From NCBI GenBank assembly GCA_009602735.1, contig WELA01013420.1, forward strand, positions 19,580-83,579: a DNA stretch of 64,000 nucleotides, read 5' to 3'. Source of the DNA: Mesotaenium endlicherianum (Eukaryota > Streptophyta > Zygnematophyceae > Zygnematales > Mesotaeniaceae). The position numbers and the translations under genes were made by a program. Below, piece after piece: positions 47,191-57,874 of this stretch (positions are counted from its first letter, which is position 1; each line of letters begins with the position of its first letter). Under the pieces are notes generated by a model that saw only the letters and a program-made list of their open reading frames with translations, had not been told where the DNA came from and did no database searches.

Positions 47191-47700
47191 CTCCACCTTG
47201 GGTCATCATGTATCGATCAACGACGCCAGGCACGGAGGACTCTCACACCGGGCCAGACTATTCTGGACCAACGGCATGTCCATTGAAGTTCTGAGGGAGA
47301 TGGAGAAGATTACGCGGCGCGCACCAACAGCAGTATTTGTGGGAGAAGCACTGACGGTGGAAACCAAGCTAGTGATCAAGAGGGATTCCTACCCACAGTT
47401 CGTCATCAACAAGCCAGGCCGGCCAAGGGTGGTGCTGCCCACCTTCACGGCACACCCAGGATCACGCGCATTTGTGAATGGAGGACCAGGAATGGTCAAG
47501 AATGCGCATGACAGGGAAGCACAGTGGAGAGAGTCGTCAGCTGACGAGAAGGGAAGGTGCCTGGGGGCACCCAACTCCAATGCATAAGAAATTGTTGCGA
47601 TGGTGGGACAGGACGACGCTGGGAAGATATTCGGCAAAATGATTGGGCATCACTCCATGACATGGTTGGTGGAGACGATTATGACTTGGCAGCAGATGAC
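47191..47700 (+). mobile_element. C5 cytosine methyltransferase domain, C-terminal part, in copy 2
   Basis: The segment has INDARHGGLSHRARLFWTNG, the motif VIII region (RARLF type) of C5 methyltransferases, followed by the target-recognition stretch (RAPTAVFVGEAL, PTFTAHPGSRAF, GGPGMV), an SADE motif IX-like box, and a motif X-like end (GKMIGHHSMTWLVETI). It lies at the same place, before the acidic spacer, as in copy 1. This supports the domain being part of the family and not a one-off insertion. It is a fossil. Confidence 0.8.
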
Positions 47701-50700
47701 GTTCTCTGACAAGCCTATGCCCAGGCCGAGACCAATAACGATTGGAGTCCATGTGGTGCCAACCTCTGATCAGAGAGCTATCAGAGAAGCGCATCGGCGA
47801 CAAGAAGAACATAGTGTTGAAAGGCACGCAGCTGAGGCTGACCAAGAAGAAACACTCAGAGAAACCAGAGTGGTGGACCTAACCAGGTGTGAAGACCTAT
47901 TGGCGCGAATTGACAATCGGATGGCGGCTCTACACGACCCTCTGGAAAGAGAGCTGCGAAGGCTGCGAGAAGACGTAGCTATGAAATACCAGGCAACTGG
48001 TGCAGCAAACCCTTTGGTGAGCACTGTAGTAAGCAAATCACAGGAGGCCCCACCACCTGCAGAACGCTCCAGCCAAATATTTGTGAGGATGCCGGAATGG
48101 GAGGACAACACCACTTCTGAGTTACGGAATATGGCCCCAGACCAGGTCTACGGAAGTCCATCCCCAGACGCGGTAACGTCAAGATATGAAGAACGCCAGT
48201 GCAATATTGGCGAATGGGCCGAAGAATGCAGTCAGAATTCAGGAAATTCTGGAGGGTCTGGAAAGACCATTTGCCTGGAGGTAATTTTTGAAAAACGCAG
48301 GAAAGAGAAGGTCGAGAGGTTGCCCGCTACACCTGTTCTGATGAGCACAGAGCCAGAAGCCAAAGGGCAACCACAAGACACAATTGGCAGCACAGCTGAG
48401 TCAATCACCAGGCAAATCATGGAGCAATTGCTGGAAGCAGACGCCCCTCAACTCAAGGAAGAGAAAGTGGCGAAAGCAGCTCTCGCTCTACAATCAGCCA
48501 TTATCAACATGGCGAGGCTCAACACAGGAGGGGATGAAGAATCGCCGCCTCCTGGAACAGAGAAGCCAGAGGAGGGAGAGGATGCAGAGATGCAAGGCCT
48601 CTCAGAGTTGGAGTTGCCATCACTCAACAATGGAGGGGACGTCAGGGAAGAAATTCCACGTTTTCCTACGCCAGAGTTGGATTTGCTTGACTTACAGGAG
48701 CTGAGGACAGACGACTGGGTAGCTGACCACCTGATGGGACCAAGCCCGGCAGATCTTTATGAAGAACTAAGATCACCAACATCCAGTACTCCTACTGCCA
48801 GTCTTTCAATGGCAAAGCCCAAGTCAACAGTACGACCGTCGCAACGGCAGGAGGTGACTGCCTGCACTGCTAAAGTGAAGACAGCACAAGGTAAGCCCGA
48901 GAGTCGTGCAAGCAGACCAAGGAAGGTGGCCCGTGAGGGTAACGAATCTTTTAGGAGGATGCTAAAGCGATATTTCAAGCATAAGGGAAAGGCTCAGAGA
49001 GAGGGCGTTCCGCAAGGAACCACAGCTCCACCTGCTCCGCCTCTGCGGAATAATCTGCAGAGAGAGAGAGAGGACGGCTTGATTTGCAGGCCAATGGCAT
49101 TGGGCATCAATATGCCGCCAGGCATTAACACGCCCTTGCTGCAACTATCAGACCTTAGGATGCAGAGGCCAGAGGCACCTGCTCCCATGACACCTGCAAT
49201 CCCAGAATGGGAATTGATGGATCTGAGAAACACCATCAGCCGCTTAACCGCAGCAGACGATGCTTTCCTCGCATAACTAGCGGCACCTCAAAGGCCGCAA
49301 ACGTTGACACAAGCATGGACAGTCACACCACCTGCAAGGGAGGAGTATGGCACGACCGTCGCCCGCATGGCCATTATTGAGCAAGAGTGGGGCTGGGTAG
49401 TCAGCCCTAGGATAGATCCTGCAAGTTGGTCAATGGCAAACCAACCTCGGCCACGTGAAGGAGAAACAGGGACCAGTTGCACTGCAGTTGAGGAGGAAAT
49501 GTTCCTGAGGCAACCCATCCGGAGGCGCCTGACGTACACCTCACTGCAGGAGAGGCGGCGTGTCACTGGGAAAGGTAAAAAGCCTAGGAAACAGGCTGCA
49601 GAGCCTATGGCAACGAAGGAGCAAGCTGCAAAGTTCGCTACCCCACCTCCTAAGAATCAGGCAGAAAAACCTGAGGGACAGAATCAGGCAGAAAAGCTTG
49701 AGGGCCAGGATGATGGCGGAAAGCCCCCACCTACACCCAAGGAATAGCAACTACTGGATGCCTTTGTTGGGGAGAAGCAACCCGAAACTGAGACTTTTGC
49801 CCTTGGGAAAATGGTCTCAGCCCAGCAGAGAGCACAAGTAAAAAGGTTGCTGAAGAAACACCGCAAGGTGTTTGGTTTTACTAAAGAGGAGATTGGTAGA
49901 ACCACCGCCAGTGTGTGTGACATCACACTAACTACTGATAACCCAGTCAGACCTGGGCGACATAAGCTCAGTCAGACAGAATGGGACTGTGTGGAGAAAT
50001 CTTGTGAAGAGCTGCATAAGCTCCGCATGATTGAAAAATCTACCTCAGTGCATGGGGCTCCTACAGTAGTAGTCGCTAAAAAGGACGAGGCCGGAAATTA
50101 CACTGCCACTCGTATGTGTGGAGATTACAGGCGACTGAATCTCTACACGGAGCCAGATAGTTATGTGATGCCTACACCGGAGCGAATCTTTGCAATTGCT
50201 ACCGCTGGAAAGGTGTTCAGCATCATCAATCTGCGCCAAGGCTTCAACCAGATCCCTGTGAAAACGGAAGATTGAGGTAAGACCGCTTTCTGGGCTCAAA
50301 GGGAACTGTGGCAATGGACAGTAATGCCATTTGGGCTGAAAAATGCCCCAGCCATATTTCAGAGGACTATGGATGAAGTGCTGGAGGGACTGGATTTTGC
50401 TAAACCATACATTGACGATGTGGTAGTGTTCAGCAAGTCCATAAGGGAGCACCTCGAGCACTTGGAACAAGTGTCCCAGCGCCTGGAGAAATTCCAGATG
50501 AAGCTACATCCTGAGAAGTGCAGATTCTTTGAGGCACACGTGCCTTACCTAGGACATGAGATTGGGAACAATGCTATGTCCCCTCAGGCTGTGAAGACTG
50601 AGGCTATTTACAAGATACATGCACCTGCGAATGTGTCTAAGCTGAAAGCTCTGTTAGGGCTAAGCGGATACTATCGTAAGTTTGTGAAGGATTATAGCAG

Positions 50701-51462
50701 AATTGCTAAACCCCTGACATAACTCCTGAAAAAGGATGTGCCTTTTGTGTGGACAGAAACTCAGGAAAAAGCTATGAACGAGCTCAAGGAGTGGCTGGTA
50801 ACAACCCCAGTCTTGTGAACGCCTGACTACTCCAAGCCGTTCAATCTGCACATTGACTGGAGTCGTGTGGAAATTCGCGCATTTTTCACTCAGGCAGCAA
50901 GTCCTAGAGAGGAGTATGTCATTGCCTATGCCTCACGCTCTAACAATTGAGCAGAGAGCAACTACTCGTCCTACAAAGGAGAGCTGCTGGCAGTGGTTTG
51001 GGCCGTCACACACTTCAGAGAACATCTGTGGAGAAGACCCTTCACGTTGATCACGGGTCACTCACCATTACTATGGTTGATGAAGAATGGAGACCTCACC
51101 GGTAAGTTGGCTCGCTGGGCTCTTAAGCTGCAAGAGTACCAAATGACGGTAGTGCACAGAGCAGGAGTGCTCAACAACGACGCTGATGGACTCAGCAGGA
51201 ACCCAGACCCATCTTCAGACGACAGAACAGGAGCTCAAGAGGACGAAGACCCAAGCAGCCCAGCAGAGTTGGTGGCCTGCCTAGCCGAAATGGCTGGAAA
51301 GGTAGCATCAGGTGAAGCTGAGCCTCTACTTCTGTTCAGTCCAGAGATCTGGAAAGATCAAGCTACAATGCACTGGCTGAAGACGGGAATTCACTTGGAA
51401 GGACTATTAGTGAAGGAGAAGGACCAGGTAAGCCATCGAGCTAAAAGGTTTTGCTAGAAACG

Positions 51463-52726
51463 TGAAATGAATCTTGCTTATTCAAGATTAATATCTTTCA
51501 TATAAATATAAAAGATCAGAGATAGGTGGAAGCGTGTGAAATCAGGGAGCGATCTTTGCCCTTATAATGAATTCCGTTTACTCATCTATAGCCCTTGATG
51601 CTTACTTATCGTAGTGTGCCATAGTTGCACACGAATACGAGGCACAAGAAAGAGGCGAGCTTGAGGACTAGAGCTTCTCCTTTAGAAACTCCTGACCTCT
51701 TGCCTACCAGGCATACAAGCATGTGTAAGCACATACACAACATCAGGGGACTGAATAGCAAAGGCGCTCTCATTCAGATGACCATAAAGTAGCTCAAACA
51801 CATCCCACTGACTTAGGTGCAAAAACCATGGAATCTGTCTGCTGTGTGACCCCAAAATGTCAGAGGGCATAACTCTGTCAATACTACTCCAAATTGAGCA
51901 AACTTAACAGCAACGGATGCATCTTGACGAGACCTTTCCGAAAAGTCCTAGTTTGTCTCATTTGGAGCGCAGACAAAGCAACCATGTTAATTTCCGTGAA
52001 GGCTGGTCATTAGAACGAACCCAAAAGTGCACACATGACTTGCAAGTAGAAATCCGACTGTAAAGCCCACTGTCCAGAATGAGGGACCACGAGATCCCAG
52101 CCTGCTATGTACCTAGTGACCACCTGGTTGACCACGGTGCAAGGTGCGCCGTTTCGTGGGAAACCCGTTAAGTTGGGACCCACGGATCTAGGTATAACGA
52201 CCATATTAATTTGGTCGGTTGACTGAAGTCCTAATAGTTCAGTTGACTGACGACGGCTCCGCCTACCCAGGAGTTGACCACACTGGTAGGACATCGGTTT
52301 ACCAAATCTCAGTTGACCTTCCGACTTTCAGTATACTGCGGTCACATGTGCCAATCTACAAATAATAATCTAAATGAATGTATCTATCCTCAGCGTACTG
52401 AAGCTAAGTATACTGACTAATATCAAGCGAGCTTACTCTATGTCAACCTACTGATATTACACCCTATATATAACTGATATATAAATCTCAGCAAACTATA
52501 CTATGATACAAAAGTCATCCTGTTGACCTCTCAACAAAGTTAGCAAACTACGTTGTGATACAAAAGTCATCCTGCTGACCTTTTTGACAAAGTAAGTAAA
52601 CTCGCATTACATTGACATACATTCATTTAGATGAACTCGCACATGTGAGCATATTGACATAATACTTATTTAGTGTTATATTCATGTATGCAATTAATTA
52701 AATAAATAATGAACTGATTCATTACA
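51463..52726 (-). repeat. Solo LTR (1264 bases) of the chromovirus E family in copy 2 integrase
   Basis: The 5-base target duplication AAACG is perfect (51458-51462 and 52727-52731), and the LTR ends are TG and CA. Read on the minus strand it begins TGTAATGAATCAGT and ends ATTCATTTCA, as does the LTR at 57157-57874. A central GGTAGGCGG-containing block is also shared. It is longer than that LTR, so the family has length variants. Confidence 0.9.
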
Positions 52727-53906
52727 AAACGCAACAACCTCTTCAAAATTGAAGGTATTGGCCAGGAGAAGTTAGTGCCAGAACCCATCAGGAGACGAGC
52801 TCTTGTGCAGGAAATGCACGAGAACACTGGACACTATGGTGTCAAGAAGACGTATAGTCTTTTGGAACTGTCTTACTGGTGGAGGGGCATGGTAATCCTA
52901 AGCAACAGTGTGAAGATGTGATCAAGGCTTGCCGAAGCTGTGATCGCGTCAAGGCTGGTTTTACATAGCAACATCCACACTTGCAACCTTTGCCGATCAT
53001 GGGCCTAGGCTACCGCTGGAGCTGCGATCTCGCAGATGAGGTACCGCTGTCTAAGTGAGGTAACAAGTATATCATGGTCATGATTGAGCATTTCTCTAAA
53101 TGGATAGAGGTCGTGCCTCTGACGGCTAAGGAGAGTCTAGGGACCGCGGAAGCGCTCCTCAATGGTGTGATTGCGCGTCATAGAGCCCCAGCAGAAGTGC
53201 TGACAGACCAAGGGTCTGAGTTCCAATGATCTTTTTAGAAACTCTTAAATAGATGCTTCATTGATCATTGCACTACGTCTAGAGATCATCCGCAAGCAGA
53301 TGGTCTCGCAGAAAGGATGGTGCAAACCGTTAAGTCTGCTTTGCGCAAGTTTTGCCTCGAGCATGACAAGCGTGACTGGGACCTGGCCCTGCCATGGCTG
53401 GTTATGGGTTACAGATTTAGCAAGCAGGCTGCCTTGGAAAATTACATGCCATATCAGATACTGTTTGGCAGAAGTCCGGTAGTGCCTAGCAGCATCAAGC
53501 AGGAGATTGAACAGGTGAAAGACTCGGACAACCTTGAGGAACTGCTAAAGGTGATGGTACGCCGTAAGGCGTTATTTGAGCGCATGATGCCGTCTGCATT
53601 GGACAATCTGAAAATTGCACAAAAAAGAGATACGCAGCGTTACGCCAGGACGCGAGACGGGAGTTATCGCCTGCAGATGACGCAGATTCAAGAAGGAGAT
53701 TTTGTCTACCGCAAGCGCCAGACCAAGACCACCATTGACACCAGTTCAGGTGCAGTGATGTTACGCGTGAAACATGCGTTTGACAATGGTGTGTTAAATT
53801 TGGAAGGTTCAAATGGTAAAACCATGAGAGACCACGTGCAAAATTGTTCGCTATGCCATTTGCCGAATATTGATCCTACGGTTTGGGTTGTGCTCGAGGA
53901 ATTGGT

Positions 53907-54057
53907 GCCGGCCACGCCTTGTGCCAGCTGCTAAGTGCTGGACGATCAGGAGGCAATGGTAACTTGCGATAAGTGTGGTGCCCGTTGGCACACTTTCTGC
54001 ATTGGCGAGGAAGAGATTATGGCAGGACAATGGGAATGCCCTGACTGCCTTCCTAAA
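53907..54057 (+). mobile_element. PHD finger region, copy 2
   Basis: It matches copy 1 over the C4HC3 finger, with CDKCGARWHTFC and WECPDC visible. It again follows the integrase C-terminal part and precedes the purine tract near 54117. Confidence 0.75.
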
Positions 54058-54438
54058 CCCTAGCTGCAAGGCTAGAAAAATAATAGCTTTCAGCAGAAAG
54101 GCAGGGACGCTTCGGCTGAAAGGGAGGGGTGTAAGAGGAATTAAGGCAAGACAAGTATTTTTAAATTTTTCCGCAAAAGTCTTAGGATAAGCAGACGGTG
54201 AGAGCTGAGTGAAGAAGAACGTTGCCTTGAGTACTGGTCATGGTTGCATGGTGCAAGTTCAGGAGCCCAGGGATGGGTTAACCCTGGTAAGGCTTGTCAC
54301 CGACACACGTGCAAAGATCGATCGACCATGTTTGCCTGCACGTGAGGAGGGCCACCGACACATCGACCAGGTCGAAGGCACACGTGCTGAAAGGCCACGC
54401 ACGTGCCGAGGGACCAACACTGTTACGCACAACACTAA

Positions 54439-54679
54439 TGACAAACATTTATTTGATTAAATTGCGCTAATCCACTGTACTAAATTTGAGATTTTATTTC
54501 AGGTCGCTGTTTTTAATCTTTAAATTTTGGGCTCTAAGTCACCCAAATTTTTGAGGGGAGTTCCCACCCCATAGGTCAACCCAAGTGGCTGCTTGTGGCG
54601 TACAGATGAGCAGTGCCGGGCAATGGCAATCCAAATGGTTGAACAAAATTTATGAAAATGGTCAATCTACCTGGGCGCT
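54439..54679. other. Short spacer between family M copies
   Basis: AT-rich sequence between the 3' end of copy 2 and the 5' start of copy D. No coding sequence. It may be genomic flank or a diverged promoter part of copy D. Confidence 0.5.
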
Positions 54680-57156
54680 TGTTGCGACTGCTATCCACTT
54701 GACGGTGCCGCACGCGCAGCGCAAGTCACGGCCGCCCAGGTACGGAAAGTTAGCACTGACTCATCGACCAGAGGACCGAGTTATCTCAGTCAGCGGTCAT
54801 GTCAAAGCCGTTATTACTGTCAAAGTGGTCACGACACGTCAAATTCACACCCAGGAATGGATGGGATTTGGACGGAGTTGTCAGCCGAAAGGCTAGGGGT
54901 ATGGAATCCACAAGTGCCAAGAAAGGTACTGATCAATCGGCTATCTAAGCCAAGTACAGCAGGGATGTTGCAGAGGCATTGTGTGCCACCTCAGCCACAA
55001 CCCTCAGGTGACTAGGCACGGCTTGAGCGTTCATCTTTAACGCTGCCAGCCAGCCACATAGGCGTGATTGTCAGTTGAAAGGCTTAGCGGTCACGCGCGA
55101 CAATCCTAATGCATGCATGCATGCTGAATGACAACTCCTAAGCTGTGTGAGAGCTGCTGGGAAAGGACGGCATGCAAACTAAGCGCTGTGACTAAGCACT
55201 GGCATTCTCGAGAGAGGATAGTATGTGGTGCCTATGAAAGGCACGAGTCCTGCCTGAAGCTGCCTCATTCTTACTCGCATCGTTGTCAAAGGAAGTTGAA
55301 GGAGCAGAAGGAGCGCGAAGAAGAAGGAGTTCCCAAGGCCATTAAAGAGCCGAGACGCCATGCTTCTGCTGACGCTGGAAGATTTCTTCCTAAATGTATC
55401 ATAGAAAGGTTAGACCTCAGGAGAGGATCTCGCTGGTAGAAAGTAGAGAGCTGCAGAATAGAATCTGTTAGGAGATTAGCACAGATTTGGGTCAAATGCC
55501 ACAAGCGTGCGAGGGACACTAAAATTGGTGAGTGTCGTGTTAGTTTCCAAGTTATTAGAAGTCTCAATTGTCAAATTGCTGACAGCAAGAGTAGTATTAA
55601 CAAATAAAGCTCTCTGTAGTGATTTGAGTTATTATATATTAGTTTGCATATATTTTAATGTTTTCAAATATATTTGGAGTAGTAGTGTGTGGAGTCAAGT
55701 GTGAATAGGTACTCTAGTAACTTGGTTCATGTCCTTTGAACCTTCCAAGGCATTTTCGAAGTTAGAGGAAGACCTAGAAGAACTCCATGTGGCAAAAGTC
55801 AAATGTGCCATTTTTAGGTCAAAAGGACATGTGTACATTATTCTAGAAAGAGGTGGCAAGTTTTGGGATGTGTTGGGTGCCAACACATCAACATACACCT
55901 TCCTAGAAATTACTTATGTAGCAAGTATATAAACAAGAGCTAGAACATAGAAAGACATTCCAGAATCACTCTTGTACTTGCCAAAATCCAGAAATATATT
56001 AACTTTCAAGAAGCCATCTCTCTTTCAAGAAGCTACCACTTGTGTTCAAAGATCCTTGTCTTGAATAGATAAACTATTCTGTTTTACTAAGTACTTTATC
56101 TATCTGTTTCACTACACTCTCAGTGAAGAACTGAGTGAGCCAAGCCAAGCAGCGAAGAGGTGTTAAGGCGCGGTGTTGAGCGAAGAGCTCAAACCAGGCC
56201 AACATAGATGTGCAGTTTCAGAGTTTTGTACGCTGTGACTTGTGAAAGTTAAACGAAAGCCTTAAAGGGCAATTTTCTCTGAACTTGGCATTGCCTGTTA
56301 AGCTGCTTAGACGTGATTTTTGCAAACTACTAACTTGTTCATTCTGTAAACTCTCAACTTGGGCAAAAGACTGTGTGGAAGTAGGACGTTTCTGTCCTAC
56401 TTCTGAGAACTTCGTTGATTTGTTCAGGTGAGCAAAAATTCCCAAGTCAGTTGGGGATTGAGGCTTGCGAAGGCTGCCAATGTTCAACTTGGAAGGGGAC
56501 CCGGAGAAATTCAATTGTATATGCGGTTGAGGAGTGGAAGACTCTACCACTCTGTGGAGCTTGCAGAAGGTTCTGATTCTAGCCAGAGTCCACGAGAAAG
56601 TGAGACGTCTGAGCATACTGACAATCGGTGGAGTGAGCAACCGTTGAGAAAAGAGTCTCGTCATAACTCTGCAAGCGGTGAGAATCCAGATTATACACGA
56701 GCCTTTGTACCCGATTTGGGCAGAGAGCGAGACGTGTGGGGAAGAGTCAGTGAGTCCTGTTCACCGTTCAAAATGGCCGGTGATGATCGGGATGAAAATC
56801 CTAAGTTCAAGCTGTCTGCAAAGTGTTTTAGCGGACGAACCAGCGGAAACGGTCTCACTTTTGAAGAGTTTGATGATATCTATTGGGCAAAATTCTTTGG
56901 GAAGATTTGGAAGGATTGATCTTATACGCACTCTATCGCATTTATAGGCTTGGTTCAGTTTTGGACAAGGATGCCCTATTGTTATATTGCCAATTCCGGA
57001 AGGATGAGGATCTCACCCGAGAATGGGCGTTTGAAGAACAGAAAAGGGCTAGGGATTTGAAAATCCAAAAAGAGGCTGCGAAAGCCCGAATGTCCGCTTT
57101 ATCATCAGGAAGAACAGTGACAACTGCACCTATTGAAAATATAGACTTAGCTGCAT
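54680..57156 (+). mobile_element. Family M element, copy D (leader and gag fragment)
   Basis: It starts TTGTTGCGACTGCTATCC, has the leader with the same block order as the other copies, then a gag fragment at 56428-57156. A G1 solo LTR is inserted in the leader, and a chromovirus begins at 57157 within gag. It is more diverged from copies 1 and 2 than they are from each other. It is broken. Confidence 0.82.
55615..56116 (+). repeat. Solo LTR of the G1 family
   Basis: A 502-base LTR starting TGTAGTG and ending CACTACA, near-identical to the LTRs of the 11318-17412 element. The target duplication CTCTC is perfect (55610-55614 and 56117-56121). The uninterrupted site AAAGCTCTCAGTGAAG is visible in the leaders at 32464 and 43304. 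Confidence 0.95.
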
Positions 57157-57874
57157 TGTAATGAATCAGTATATTAGTAGACATAATATCCATTTAAATA
57201 TAATATTTAATTAAGTTCAGCCTACTGAACTTTATGTAGTATTAAGTCTGTTGGATTTTATATAATTATCAGTTTGAGGACTCAGCCGGAAGCAGCAGGC
57301 TGACGCCAACTCAAGTCAGCTTGCTGATACATTCTTTGACAGCCACTTGACTTCCGTACGTGGTAGCAGCAAACTGCCTCCATACGCATCTAAGTGTGGT
57401 ATGCTAGATGAATGGCCGGATGACATCCCTATGATGGATGGCGATTCGGGATGATGGGAGATGGCGGTGGATTTGGTTAACCGAGGTCCTACCAACGTGG
57501 TTAACTCCCGGGTAGGCGGTGCCATCGCACTGGCCGTTGAACAGTAAACTCATTCCATGTACATATGCTAGGCATTGCTCACGGGTTCGGCATTTGGAAT
57601 TGAGGCCAACTCTCTGGTACAGCTTACTGAGAGAGATTTGAATCCAAGGCGAGAAGCCATTGATACGCACTGTCTTCCAACCTCGCTCATGTATGACTTT
57701 ACTGATTGCATTATTGATGCAAGTTGACTTGCATTTGATTTACGAGTATTATTCACTGCCAGTGTGTTGTCCTTTGCTGTTAAATCAATGAAAAAAAATA
57801 CCATAAAGATTACTTGCTGATACAAAGATCTCTATTAATTGTTAATCGCCTATTTGGTAAGTCAATTCATTTCA
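57157..57874 (+). repeat. 5' LTR of element E
   Basis: It begins TGTAATGAATCAGT right at the break in family M gag and ends TTCATTTCA one base before the primer site. It is related to the antisense solo LTR at 51463-52726. Confidence 0.85.

Larger units (their letters stand above)
42361..54438 (+). mobile_element. Family M element, copy 2 (heavily nested)
   Basis: It begins TGTCGCGACTATTATCC immediately after copy 1 and ends at GCACAACA. It has the leader (42361-43536), the gag beginning (43537-44165), a nested antisense gypsy (44166-47190), the methyltransferase C-terminal part (47191-47700), the acidic spacer (47700-49747), reverse transcriptase (49811-50722), RNase H, integrase split by a solo LTR at 51463-52726, and the PHD finger (about 53907-54057). 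It is broken in more than ten places. The coding parts are close to copy 1, so the copies separated recently. Confidence 0.83.

Noticed and set aside
35640-47700. The methyltransferase as a host gene interrupted by elements
   Set aside because: It lies between the protease and the pol spacer in copy 1 and beside the same spacer in copy 2, with no host introns or separate promoter, which fits an element domain better.
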